Of a stretch of 64,000 nucleotides of DNA, positions 45,458 through 54,739 are shown piece by piece. This DNA comes from Luminiphilus sp051201685 (lineage in GTDB: Bacteria; Pseudomonadota; Gammaproteobacteria; Pseudomonadales; Halieaceae), in NCBI RefSeq assembly GCF_051201685.1, contig NZ_CP179213.1, positions 1,116,001 through 1,180,000 on the forward strand, given 5' to 3'. Made by a program: the position numbers and the translations under genes. Position 1 is the first letter of the stretch. Every line of letters begins with the position of its first letter. The notes under the pieces were generated by a model. The model saw nothing but the letters and a program-made list of their open reading frames with translations. It had not been told where the DNA came from and did no database searches.

Positions 45458-45790
45458 ATTGGGACTCCTTTTCAATGGTTAACAACAGGGTTTTTGCGAC
45501 GATATGTGGGCCATTTTATTGGCCCTTTGGTGACCCGCAGTGCTGGATGAAGAGCGTCCCGGGGACTCGGGTCAATGTGCTGCGGCTTAATGATCGAATT
45601 CCGCTCCTAGGCCGTATGGTGACAGTGTTACGGCTTTCGGTGCATTCTACAACGTAGCGCCTCCTTGTGTTGACTAAGCGGGAGGCCTGCATAATCCGCC
45701 GATTACTGAGTGGCTTTGTTGACGGGGCGCGCCGTTCAGCTGATTCAGGTTGTCGTTAACAACTGAGCAATTAAAAAACTGAGGTTTACT
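45458..45790. other. Divergent gap between protease and thioesterase genes
   Basis: 333 bp without a gene. TTGACT (45670-45675) and TAATCC (45692-45697) with a 16-bp spacer, about 95 bp before the thioesterase start, form a plausible sigma-70 promoter for the rightward run of genes. Confidence 0.4.
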
Positions 45791-46213
45791 ATGTCCTACC
45801 CTTACGTCGGAGAGCAAAAGGTTCGCTTTGCAGACACAGATGCTAATGGCCACGCTTATTTTGCCACCTATCTGGTCTTAGCCGATGAGGTGTCTGCAGA
45901 CTTTTGGGCGGAGCTTGGCTGGGACTTCAACAAGATTCATGAGCAGCCGACACTCACGTTTACGGTGAACGCTAACATCGACTTTGTTAGCGAATGTTTA
46001 CCTGGCGACTGGGTAGATGTTGGTGTTGCTTTTACAAAGCTAGGTAACAGCAGTCTCACCTCAGAGTGGGAAATGACAAACCGTCGAACGGGTGAGGTTG
46101 CGGCCCGAGGTAGTTTTGTCAGCGTTTTTGTCGATAAGAGTGATCGCAAACCCTGTCCTATTCCTGCGGCTTTGCGCACGGCCATTATTGCGCTGCAGCC
46201 TGAGTTAGCTTAG
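45791..46213 (+). CDS. Acyl-CoA thioesterase, hot-dog fold (4HBT type)
   Basis: A 140-aa single hot-dog-domain thioesterase. The start VRFADTDANGHAYFATYLVLADE is the 4-hydroxybenzoyl-CoA-thioesterase pattern, with the Asp of DTDANGH as the catalytic residue and the long helix following. It hydrolyses an acyl-CoA of unknown chain. Its TAG stop overlaps the GTG start of the next gene by one base, so the two are translationally coupled. GAGG precedes the ATG. Confidence 0.92.
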   Translation: MSYPYVGEQKVRFADTDANGHAYFATYLVLADEVSADFWAELGWDFNKIHEQPTLTFTVNANIDFVSECLPGDWVDVGVAFTKLGNSSLTSEWEMTNRRTGEVAARGSFVSVFVDKSDRKPCPIPAALRTAIIALQPELA

Positions 46214-46800
46214 TGACGCATCCGGTTATTCCCGAAGGTAATCCTCAGGGCAAAGGGCTGGTGCCGATACTCGACTCGCTCAATGCGCTACAGCCTTGGT
46301 CCGTTGATAAGAAGTCTGGAGAGGCAATTCTTAGAGACTTCTGTCTTTCGACGCTGGTGCTGTCTGCCCGTTTTGATTTTAGGGTCGTGCCGGGGAAAAC
46401 CTATTTTCTCTATCGGCAGGACGACGGCTGGCGTCTGTCTCTCATTTCTCCTCAAGAATGGGGGGAGCGTTTAGCCGGGCGTTGGGTTGCGCAATGTGAT
46501 CTGCGCACGGATATGACTTGGGATGTCAATCTCTCCCCCGAAGTTGCTCATGATGCTGAGCTGGTAAATGCACTGGAGGCGCATTTGCGCGGTTTTGTCG
46601 AGAGGATTGATGGCGCCGATAGCTTGGAGGCAGCCCTCCCTGTTTATGAGCAGCAATTGCCATATCAGCAACGCATGATGGCAACTGCACTGTCTTCGTC
46701 GCTGCAAACATCGCTGTTGCTGTCCGGATTATCAGGCCAGTCAGGGCAGGCATGGTTGGGCAACGGTGAATTGAAAACGCTATTGCTGCGCGCTGAATAA
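46213..46800 (+). CDS. DUF2452-like protein
   Basis: A 195-aa cytoplasmic protein. The N-terminus IPEGNPQGKGLVPILDSL resembles the DUF2452 family, and the middle has FRVVPGKTYFLYRQDDGWRLSLISPQEW, predicted beta-rich and similar in style to small sensor or binding domains. The C-terminal 60 residues are helical. No enzymatic motif is visible. The GTG start at 46213 overlaps the thioesterase stop. The family assignment comes from memory of the NPQGKGL motif and is moderate. Confidence 0.7.
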   Translation: MTHPVIPEGNPQGKGLVPILDSLNALQPWSVDKKSGEAILRDFCLSTLVLSARFDFRVVPGKTYFLYRQDDGWRLSLISPQEWGERLAGRWVAQCDLRTDMTWDVNLSPEVAHDAELVNALEAHLRGFVERIDGADSLEAALPVYEQQLPYQQRMMATALSSSLQTSLLLSGLSGQSGQAWLGNGELKTLLLRAE

Positions 46801-46970
46801 TCTGAGTTTCATCCTCAGCTTGCTGTCCAGTTGCCCCCGCCATTTGCGCTGAGTAGCCCACGTCATCAGCGGCGCGGGGCGCAAAATATCTCAGGCGTTT
46901 AAACAAAAGCCTTGAACTCAAGTCAATGCCGCAACAGGCTGAGGGCTTTGGGGTCGCAATAGGATTCACC

Positions 46971-47627
46971 ATGACGCGCAGTGAATTAAGTCAGCGGTTG
47001 AGTGCAGTAATACCCAATGCTGATTTGGAGGTCGTTGCGCTTCCCGAGGTCCCTGGAATACGACTCGCGCTGCTGCAACAGTCTTACCCTCAGCATCTGC
47101 TGGACAACGATACAGTCGCTAAGATCATGAATACCCCCATGTATTGGGCGTTTTGTTGGGCATCTGGACAGGTGCTGGCCCGATTTATCTTGGATAACCC
47201 CCACTATGTAAAAGGGCGCAGAGTTCTAGATTTTGGCGCTGGCTCTGGTGTAGTTGCAGTGGCAGCCGCAATTGCGGGCGCGAGATCGGTGGTTGTTTGC
47301 GACACCGACCCACTCGCGCTGCTTGCCTGTACCTGTAATGCCGAGCTGAACGGTGTGGTGCTCGAAGATGCCTCGTCATTAGACAGCTACAGTGGTGAGA
47401 TCGATATTATCTTGGCCTCTGACGTTCTCTACGATAGGGCGAATTTAGCTTGGCTACAGGCATTTCTTAACCGTGCGCCTTCAGTGCTGGTTGCCGACTC
47501 ACGGGTACGGGATTTCAGTGCGGAGAACTATCAGCTACTGACTGCCAGCAGTAGTTACACTTTCCCCGACCTCGATGAATCTCAAGAATTTCGGCGGGTA
47601 AAAGTGTATCTTGGCTGCCGAACTTAA
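46971..47627 (+). CDS. Class I SAM-dependent methyltransferase (Nnt1/ETFB-lysine type)
   Basis: A 218-aa methyltransferase. SAM-binding motif I is VLDFGAGSGVVAVAAA (about residues 81-96), the acidic residue of the next strand is in VVCDTDPLAL, and DIILASDVLYDRA is motif IV, the pattern of the nicotinamide-N-methylase-like/protein-lysine methyltransferase group that modifies ETF-beta or ribosomal proteins. ETF-beta would fit the abundance of acyl-CoA dehydrogenation here, but that is inference. The ATG at 46971 is favoured over an in-frame start 15 codons upstream. The next gene starts 38 bp beyond its stop. Confidence 0.88.
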   Translation: MTRSELSQRLSAVIPNADLEVVALPEVPGIRLALLQQSYPQHLLDNDTVAKIMNTPMYWAFCWASGQVLARFILDNPHYVKGRRVLDFGAGSGVVAVAAAIAGARSVVVCDTDPLALLACTCNAELNGVVLEDASSLDSYSGEIDIILASDVLYDRANLAWLQAFLNRAPSVLVADSRVRDFSAENYQLLTASSSYTFPDLDESQEFRRVKVYLGCRT

Positions 47628-47664
47628 CGGGTTGTATACGACCTACTTAACAGAGGTGTTTTCG

Positions 47665-48513
47665 ATGTCTAATCCCGCGTTCGTCAGTGTCCCTTGGGTA
47701 CAAGCCAATTTTGAGGCGCCAGGTATCAGCATTATTGACGGCTCTTGGCACATGCCTGCCGCGGGGCGCGATGCCCGCGCTGAATTTGCGGAGAAAGCAC
47801 TTCCCGGTGCCGTTTTCTTCGATATTGAACAAGTGGCAGATACCGCTGCAGAACTACCTCACACCTGTCCCACGACAGAACAATTTGCCCAAGCCATGCC
47901 GGCGATGGGCATAAAAAACACCGACTTTATTGTTATCTATGACACGCAGGGTCTGTTTACTGCAGCCCGTGTTTGGTGGTTATTTCGTTTGTTTGGACAC
48001 GAGCGGGTCGCGATTATGGAGGGCGGGCTGCCGGCATGGGAAGCCGCTAACCTGCCCACGTCTCCCGGCGAGGCCTCTCAATTGCAACCTGAGCCCTATT
48101 CTGCCGTGTTTAATGATGCACTATTTGCGGCCCATCACGACGTTGATCGTGCTGTTGAAGCGCAGGATGTCACTATTTTTGATGCGCGGTCGGCCGGGCG
48201 TTTTTCTGGCGCAGAATCCGAGCCCCGACCGAACCTCCCGAGTGGGCACATGCCCGGTGCTGTCAATATTCCGTTTAACCTGCTCATTGATTCAGCGACC
48301 GGTGGATTTAAGTCAAAAGATCAGCTGCGTAATATTTTTGGCGACGCACTGTCTGTTGAGCGGGGCATTATTACGACTTGCGGTAGCGGTGTAACGGCCT
48401 GCGTGTTGGCTTTGGCGCTGTATCATCTGGGTATCACAGCTCGAGTGTACGACGGGTCTTGGACTGAGTGGGCTAGCCAACCCGATGCTAACATCTGCGT
48501 TTTGAGCCCCTGA
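47665..48513 (+). CDS. sseA: 3-mercaptopyruvate sulfurtransferase
   Basis: Transfers sulfur from 3-mercaptopyruvate or thiosulfate to an acceptor. It has two rhodanese domains in 282 aa: the N-terminal one (ISIIDGSWHMPAAGRDA) lacks the cysteine, and the C-terminal one carries Cys239 in the loop TCGSGVTA, which is the signature of mercaptopyruvate sulfurtransferases rather than thiosulfate ones. AGAGG lies upstream of the ATG at 47665; an earlier in-frame start at 47611 would overlap the methyltransferase gene. It likely belongs to the thioesterase-to-sulfurtransferase run. Confidence 0.94.
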   Translation: MSNPAFVSVPWVQANFEAPGISIIDGSWHMPAAGRDARAEFAEKALPGAVFFDIEQVADTAAELPHTCPTTEQFAQAMPAMGIKNTDFIVIYDTQGLFTAARVWWLFRLFGHERVAIMEGGLPAWEAANLPTSPGEASQLQPEPYSAVFNDALFAAHHDVDRAVEAQDVTIFDARSAGRFSGAESEPRPNLPSGHMPGAVNIPFNLLIDSATGGFKSKDQLRNIFGDALSVERGIITTCGSGVTACVLALALYHLGITARVYDGSWTEWASQPDANICVLSP

Positions 48514-48621
48514 AATTCGCTGAGCAGCGTGGCTGTATTTTGGTGTAGGCTTTGGCCTCTGGGTGCTTTTAATCGCTTGAACATGTCGCAGATATGGAGC
48601 GCCGTCTAGGGTAATGGCTGG

Positions 48622-50823
48622 ATGAAGGTTGAGTCTTTGAAGAAGCAAACTTTCTGTCGAATTTGTGAGGCAAGCTGCGCACTGGAGGTATCTGTCGAGG
48701 CCGGTGCCGTGGCGCGCATAGAACCCCGTAAAGGCCACCATGGAACCCTAGGCTTCGCCTGCATGAAGGGGTTGGCGCAGGGTGAGATGTATAGCTCGCC
48801 TGACCGCTTAACCACACCCCTCAAGCGCGTGGGTGATCGTTATGAACCGGTGAGTTGGCAAACGGCGCTTCATGAAATTGGCGCTGTTGTGCGCGCAGAA
48901 CGCGAGGTTAGCCCCCATCGGATTGGCATGTACGTAGGGACAGCGGCAGGTTTTAGTTTACTGCACCCAATTTTTGCCCAGGGCTTTATGGAAGGCATTG
49001 GCTCGCGCAATGTTTACAGTTCCGCAACGCAGGATTGCGCACATCGTTTTGCTGCAGCCCAAGAAATCTACGGCTTTCCGTTTACGCAGCCCTTTCCCGA
49101 TTTAGACAAGCTCGAATTTTTACTGATTCTTGGGACCAATCCAGTTGTTTCCAAATGGACGTTTTTGCAAGTCGCTCATCCGGTAAAGAGGCTTAAAAGC
49201 ATCGTAAAACGTGGTGGTCGCGTTGTGGTTGTTGACCCTCGAGAGACTGAGACCGCCAAAGTGGCTGGTGAGTATCAGGCTATTCGTCCCGGAACGGACG
49301 TGTATTTTCTGCTCAGTTTCCTACACGTGCTAGTTGATCTGTACCCGCCGGAAAAAACGCTGGACGCACAGTATTTTGATGGCATCGAACAACTCGAGTC
49401 TCTTGCCAAAGATTGGGCCCCAGAACGCACAGCCACAATAACGGGTATTGCCCCCGACCAATTAAGAGATCTTGTTGGCGCATTTTGTCGTGCTCAAGGT
49501 GCTGCCATCGCGACGGGTACGGGGTTGGGTATGGGGGGGCAGGGCACCCTCGCCCAGTGGTTGGTTGAGGTCATTATTGCCCTCAGTGGTAACTTGGATC
49601 GGGAAGGCGGTCATTTAATTGGTGAGGGAATCTTCGACTTTGCAGCCTACGCCAAGCGCAAGGGGTTGTTTGCCCGAGATACGCGCTCGAGGGTTGGCAA
49701 CTTCCGCAGTTTGAACGGTGCCATGCCCGGTGGCATATTGGCCGATGAAATTCTGACACCGGGAAAAGAGCAGGTCTCAACCTTATTTGTCACCGGGGGT
49801 AATCCTTTGATGACAATGCCTAATGCCGAGCGCCTTCGTTCTGCCTTCACAAAATTGAAGCTTTTGGTGGTGACCGATATTTATTTAAATGAGACGGCCA
49901 GTTTGGCAGATTACGTCTTGCCGGCGACTTCGCCGTTAGAGCGACCTGATTTGCCCTTCGTTTTTCCACTGTTTTTAGGCTTGCAGTCGATTCCCTATTT
50001 GGCGGCAACCGAAGCGGTATTGGCGCCTCCGGGCGAGACCCGCGACGAGGCCACAATTTACACACAACTCGCGGCAGCCTGTGGAGTGGGATTGTTTGGT
50101 TCCAAGTTGCTTCAAAGCGTTTTGAGTGGTCTCACTTGGCTGGGTACGTTGCGGGGTAGGGGCTTCCCTCAGCGCTGGCTACTTAATCGTATTTTAAAAC
50201 ACAATAAGGCACCCGGTTTTCGGGAACTACTCGACCATCCCGACGGGTATCCTGTGGCTAGCACCAAGTCCGGTAGTTTTTTGGGTAAACGCGTAACCAC
50301 TGAAAACGGTAAAGTACAGCTGGCGCCTTCAGATTTTGTGGCACGGTTGGCAGCGTTGGCAACACCCGCTAGCGGTACCACATCGCCGGGTGACTTCAGA
50401 CTGATTTCAAAGCGACGCCACAATACCCACAACAGTTGGACCCAGAATGTGGCTTCTTTGACGCGAGGCGATAACGAACAAACGAATGTGGCTTATATGA
50501 ACCCAGCCGATTTGGCAGGCTTAAAACTTTCGGCTGGGAGCGCTGTTGATATTACTTCTGCAGCGGGGAGCATCCGCTTGCCCGTAGCGGCCTTGCAAAC
50601 CTTGGAGCGGGGCTTGGTCTCGGTACCCCATGGGTGGGGACACCAGCATGCTCAAGGACTCAATATCGCCAACAAGCTGCGGGGGGCCAACGTCAATATT
50701 CTCGCATCTGATGGCCCTGAGGGTTTGGAGCCGCTCTCGGGCATGGCGCACTTAACCGGTATTCCTGTAAACGTTGTGCCATCTTCAGAGCCTGTGAATC
50801 CCCACAGCTGGTCGGGTATTTGA
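48622..50823 (+). CDS. Molybdopterin-dependent oxidoreductase (formate dehydrogenase-like, Cys form)
   Basis: A 733-aa bis-MGD molybdenum or tungsten enzyme of the DMSO-reductase family. The 4Fe-4S Cys are 12, 15, 19 and 47 (FCRICEASC then GFACMKG), matching formate-dehydrogenase spacing. Cys139 in SSATQDCAHR lies where E. coli FdhF has Sec140, so the metal ligand is probably Cys. GTNPVVSKWTF, VDPRETETAKVA and ending RGANVNILAS are family landmarks. There is no Tat signal, so it is cytoplasmic. Known relatives include formate dehydrogenase and assimilatory nitrate-reductase types, but substrate cannot be assigned and no electron-transfer subunit is adjacent. Confidence 0.92.
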   Translation: MKVESLKKQTFCRICEASCALEVSVEAGAVARIEPRKGHHGTLGFACMKGLAQGEMYSSPDRLTTPLKRVGDRYEPVSWQTALHEIGAVVRAEREVSPHRIGMYVGTAAGFSLLHPIFAQGFMEGIGSRNVYSSATQDCAHRFAAAQEIYGFPFTQPFPDLDKLEFLLILGTNPVVSKWTFLQVAHPVKRLKSIVKRGGRVVVVDPRETETAKVAGEYQAIRPGTDVYFLLSFLHVLVDLYPPEKTLDAQYFDGIEQLESLAKDWAPERTATITGIAPDQLRDLVGAFCRAQGAAIATGTGLGMGGQGTLAQWLVEVIIALSGNLDREGGHLIGEGIFDFAAYAKRKGLFARDTRSRVGNFRSLNGAMPGGILADEILTPGKEQVSTLFVTGGNPLMTMPNAERLRSAFTKLKLLVVTDIYLNETASLADYVLPATSPLERPDLPFVFPLFLGLQSIPYLAATEAVLAPPGETRDEATIYTQLAAACGVGLFGSKLLQSVLSGLTWLGTLRGRGFPQRWLLNRILKHNKAPGFRELLDHPDGYPVASTKSGSFLGKRVTTENGKVQLAPSDFVARLAALATPASGTTSPGDFRLISKRRHNTHNSWTQNVASLTRGDNEQTNVAYMNPADLAGLKLSAGSAVDITSAAGSIRLPVAALQTLERGLVSVPHGWGHQHAQGLNIANKLRGANVNILASDGPEGLEPLSGMAHLTGIPVNVVPSSEPVNPHSWSGI

Positions 50824-50921
50824 TCAAATGGTTGCTGTCATCTTGCGAGATCTTTGCAATCAGATATTCAGCGTAGCGCGAGCCATCGGTGGTGTGAGAT
50901 TAATGTGCGTAGGAGCGTTTG

Positions 50922-53420
50922 ATGAGGCTACTTGAAGCCTGGGTCACTCGCTGCTTCGCTAACCCAACAGTAACGCTGCTGTTACTGCTGGGCGTTACCG
51001 TATTAGCCGGCGCCTTTGGAGCGAATCAATTCCGCCTTAATTCTTCCATGGACGAGGTCATACTGCCCCGCGACTCAGAGCATTGGTTCAGTGATGACGA
51101 AGCATTAAAAACGGATTTTCCTCAACTCCGTAATTTGACCATCATTGTAGTGGCAGGTGCCGAGGCTGCGCAGGTCTCTGAAGCGGTTGATACGGTTTTG
51201 GCTGCCGCTCCCGATTTTGTAGAGCTCGATCAAATCGCTACTCCTATGCGGCAACCCGCGATCCGTAATGCGCTAGCGTTTTATCTCGACCGTCCAGATT
51301 TCTTGGCGCTTATTGACGGCGTGCAACCATTGGTGACGCTAAGCACGGCACTGCAGGGTGAGGGTGCCCTGACCGGTGCATTAGGCGTGCTCGGTGTAAC
51401 ATTGCCCAATGAGACGCCGCCGGCGTTGTTAGATCTCTTACAGGGAAAAGCGACGACATTAAAAAACCTGGATCTGGTCAAAAATGCAGTGCCAGCCATG
51501 CTCAGCCCCTATGATGATTTATTTTATGAATTGATTCTTGTCAGTGATAAGCCGAATTTTGATGCGCAGTTTCCCGGCGCTGAGATTGTTCAGAATATAG
51601 AAAAGTGGATTGCACCTGTGGTGGCAGCCCACCCTGCGCTAACTATAGCTTTGACGGGTGATATCGTGCTCGCTCATGAAGAAATTTCCGATGCTCTAGC
51701 TGGGGTTAAATTGGCGGCAGGGTTATCGACTGTATTTCTCATATTGGTGTTGGCGCTGGGTGTAAGGTCAGGGGTTTTGACCGCAGGCATGCTGCTGCTA
51801 GTCGTTATCGGAAGTCTATGGACCCACGCTTTAGCTATGATCACGGTGGGTCAGTACAACACCCTGTCCCTCGCCTTTCTCGTCATGTTCTTTGGTTTGG
51901 GTGTCGACTTTGGATTGCACTACGGCTTGGCGGTGCGCGAAGTCCGAGCCGAAAGTAATGCCGTGGCGAGTGCGGTTCGCAATACGGGTGTTGCTCTGAT
52001 GCTGTCGGCGGCAACAACGGCCTGGGCGTTTTTATCTTTCATGCCAACAGAATACAAAGGGCTTGGGGAGCTGGGGATAATTTCCGCTGGCGGTATGTTG
52101 GTCGCTATTTTTCTAACAGTCACCTTATTGCCAGCACTGTTTGGTTTGCTGGGTTTACCCGGCAGCCTACCCTCCAGAGTACGGCCATTGAAATTACGGT
52201 GGCCTAGCATGCAGTTAACATTGGCTATTTGGTTAGTCTTAGGTGTAACAGCCACATTAAAAGCGCGTGATGCCCACTTTGATTACTCTGTAGCGGGGCT
52301 GCGCGATCTCGAGACGCCGGCCATGACGTTACTTGATCGACTGCAACGCGGTGGCTTCAGTACCGACTACAGTATTTCTACCATGGCCTTACCGGATGAG
52401 CTGCCAGGCTTGAAAGCACAGCTCGCCCAATTGGAGGCTGTCGGCTACGTAAGATCTATCGAAGATTATCTACCGCAGTCCGATCACAAGGATCGTGTCT
52501 TAGCGCTGACTCAATTGCGCGAGGCCCTAGACCTTGTTTCAGAGTTTCCAGCTCTTGAACCTCAAGTTGTAAGAGCGCAATTAGCGGCGCTGTCAACGAT
52601 GCCGACATTGCCCGCGGAGATTTTAAATTTAATATCCACGCTGCAGGGCTACGATGACGCCCAGTTGATTGCCCTTGATGGAGACATTCGTGAGGCCATT
52701 TCACAGTGGCGCAAAGACCTAGAGCCATTACTCACTAGTGAGCCGCCCCAAATCAGTGATTTATCGCAACAGTTGCAACGTCGGTGGATCCTGCCGGATG
52801 GACGTCATCGACTTGAGTTTGGACCTGCCACGCCGACCCAAAGCAGAGAAGGGTTGAACACATTTGTCAGTGCGGCAAACACAGTTGTGGATAACGGAGG
52901 TGGACGCGCAGTCATTGAGTACGGTGTAGGCAGTGTGGTTGTTAGAGCCTTTCAGCAGGCCTCGATTCTGGCAGTGCTGGGCATTGCTCTGATGTTAATG
53001 CTTTATTATCGAAATCTGATTATGCCCATGGTTGTTATTGTTCCACTGATGCTGACAACCGTACTAACCTTTGCGGTTATGGAGTGGGTAGGGCTGTCTC
53101 TCAACATGGCTAACGTCTTAGTAGTGCCACTCATCTTTGGTTTAGGGATTGATTCAGCGATTCACATTGCGCACCGTTATCAGACTTTGGGTTCTGTCGA
53201 GCGACTGATGCAATCGAGTACTCCAAGGGCGGTCATGCTGTCAGCGGTAACGACGGTGGCAACCTTTGCCTCTTTGATGACAAGCACCCATCGAGGTGCG
53301 GCGTCTTTAGGTCAGTTACTGACTATCGCAATTCCTATTATGGTGGTTGTGACTTTCTCCTTGGTGCCGGTTTTGATGACTTATTTCGGACGATTTACCG
53401 ACCGTCCCCTACACAATTAA
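50922..53420 (+). CDS. RND-superfamily exporter, MMPL/HAE3-like
   Basis: An 832-aa inner-membrane protein of the hydrophobe/amphiphile efflux-3 (MMPL) group, which often exports lipids or hopanoids. Two large periplasmic loops each follow one membrane helix, and the helices 2-6 and 8-12 bundles contain FFGLGVDFGLHYGLAVREV and FGLGIDSAIHIAHRYQTL, the paired Asp motifs of each half. AGGAG lies 6 nt before the ATG at 50922. A DUF1295 gene follows after 14 bp, so co-transcription is likely. Confidence 0.92.
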   Translation: MRLLEAWVTRCFANPTVTLLLLLGVTVLAGAFGANQFRLNSSMDEVILPRDSEHWFSDDEALKTDFPQLRNLTIIVVAGAEAAQVSEAVDTVLAAAPDFVELDQIATPMRQPAIRNALAFYLDRPDFLALIDGVQPLVTLSTALQGEGALTGALGVLGVTLPNETPPALLDLLQGKATTLKNLDLVKNAVPAMLSPYDDLFYELILVSDKPNFDAQFPGAEIVQNIEKWIAPVVAAHPALTIALTGDIVLAHEEISDALAGVKLAAGLSTVFLILVLALGVRSGVLTAGMLLLVVIGSLWTHALAMITVGQYNTLSLAFLVMFFGLGVDFGLHYGLAVREVRAESNAVASAVRNTGVALMLSAATTAWAFLSFMPTEYKGLGELGIISAGGMLVAIFLTVTLLPALFGLLGLPGSLPSRVRPLKLRWPSMQLTLAIWLVLGVTATLKARDAHFDYSVAGLRDLETPAMTLLDRLQRGGFSTDYSISTMALPDELPGLKAQLAQLEAVGYVRSIEDYLPQSDHKDRVLALTQLREALDLVSEFPALEPQVVRAQLAALSTMPTLPAEILNLISTLQGYDDAQLIALDGDIREAISQWRKDLEPLLTSEPPQISDLSQQLQRRWILPDGRHRLEFGPATPTQSREGLNTFVSAANTVVDNGGGRAVIEYGVGSVVVRAFQQASILAVLGIALMLMLYYRNLIMPMVVIVPLMLTTVLTFAVMEWVGLSLNMANVLVVPLIFGLGIDSAIHIAHRYQTLGSVERLMQSSTPRAVMLSAVTTVATFASLMTSTHRGAASLGQLLTIAIPIMVVVTFSLVPVLMTYFGRFTDRPLHN

Positions 53421-53434
53421 AAGGTAGCTCTACC

Positions 53435-54349
53435 ATGCATGCAATTTGGCAAAGACCCCGTTCAGATATCCCAAAGTCTGAAGCCTTAGTCAGAGTTACT
53501 GTGGTTTACGTGATTGCCTTGTTTGTCGCGGGGCTGGTGCTCATTTTGTCAACGGCTGAGCCTTTGTGGCGCGCATTATGGGCTGATTTGGCGGCAACCG
53601 TCGTGGTATTTGGAGCTAGCCGTTGGCACCGTAATAGCAGTTTTTATGATGCGTTTTGGTCTGTGATTCCGCCTGTGCTGATGCTTTGGTGGATGGTGGT
53701 AGGGAGTAGTGCGTCAACGCTTCGTGAGATGCTGGTCCTTGCCTTATTGCTCTTTTGGGCGACGCGACTGACCTGCCACTGGGCGTATTACTGGCCGGGC
53801 TTGCACCATGAGGACTGGCGATACGGCATGCTTCGAGAGCAGGCGGGTCGCAATGCTGTTGCTGTGGATTTAATGGGAGTCCATGTATTCCCGACCATAC
53901 AGGTGTTTTTGGGTATGTTGCCGGTTTATGCCGTTACGGTACTCGGAGATCAACCCCTCAATGTAATAGACGGTTTGGCGGCGCTTGTTATGTTCGCTGC
54001 GATTACCTTGCAGATGACCGCCGATGTCCAACTGCACGCATTTGCGGCACAGGCAAAGCCCGGTGATACGTTGGAAACGGGGCTCTGGTCACGGAGTCGA
54101 CATCCTAACTACCTGGGTGAAATCGGTATGTGGGTGGGTTTGGCGCTTTTTGGACTGGCTGCTTATCCTCAGGGTGCATGGTGGGTAGGGCTAGGCGCTC
54201 TGGCCATGATTCTAATGTTCCGCTACGCCAGTATTCCCATGATGGAGAAACGCTCCTTGGCGCGTCGGCCGGAATACGCAGACACAATGGCACGCATCCC
54301 CATGTTGCTTCCGCGGCTTCGCAACCATCCCAAGGGTTCAAGTGACTGA
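53435..54349 (+). CDS. DUF1295 membrane protein (steroid 5-alpha-reductase-like)
   Basis: A 304-aa multi-helix inner-membrane protein of the DUF1295 family, related to steroid 5-alpha reductases and isoprenylcysteine methyltransferases. RHPNYLGEIGMWVGLALFG is the NADPH/SAM-binding signature, preceded by LETGLWSRS, and MEKRSLARRPEY near the C-terminus completes the pattern. It probably reduces a double bond of a lipid such as a sterol or isoprenoid. It begins 14 bp after the HAE3 exporter, which suggests lipid modification and export as a joint task, but this is inference. Confidence 0.92.
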   Translation: MHAIWQRPRSDIPKSEALVRVTVVYVIALFVAGLVLILSTAEPLWRALWADLAATVVVFGASRWHRNSSFYDAFWSVIPPVLMLWWMVVGSSASTLREMLVLALLLFWATRLTCHWAYYWPGLHHEDWRYGMLREQAGRNAVAVDLMGVHVFPTIQVFLGMLPVYAVTVLGDQPLNVIDGLAALVMFAAITLQMTADVQLHAFAAQAKPGDTLETGLWSRSRHPNYLGEIGMWVGLALFGLAAYPQGAWWVGLGALAMILMFRYASIPMMEKRSLARRPEYADTMARIPMLLPRLRNHPKGSSD

Positions 54350-54739
54350 CCGCTACTGACCGTTAAATGGTGCTCGAAGTCGGTTTACAGTGAGCCTGCC
54401 CAAGCGTTGTGTTTGCACCGCTACGCTCCTGTTTACAGCAACGTAGCGTTGGGCAGGGCATTGGTAAAGTTTTTGTCAGGTGCTAAGTGCCATGACGCTG
54501 ATGGAAGCGAGAGGTATTGGGGTGGGGTTGCTTAAGATCCCTGTATGCTCAGTATGAATCGCTGTAAGTCTCCCAAGTGTGAGTTTGAATAGTCGGGAGC
54601 AAAGACGCGACATTGCTATAGGCGAGGAAAACGCCGTGCGCTTGGCTTTAACGCACCACTGATATAACAGAACAGCGAACGACGGACATGTTTCTTTCAG
54701 TCGTATCAGTTAACGAGAAGGGGTAAACGAGAGCTTAGT
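54350..54739. other. Structured 390-bp gap before DUF1800 gene
   Basis: TGCCCAA (54397-54403) pairs with TTGGGCA (54449-54455), and inside it CGCTACG (54419-54425) pairs with CGTAGCG (54442-54448), placing two 7-bp stems next to each other. The structure begins about 50 bp after the DUF1295 stop. It could be a terminator-like end of that operon without a T-run, or a small structured RNA. The rest of the gap shows no gene or clear promoter. Confidence 0.5.
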
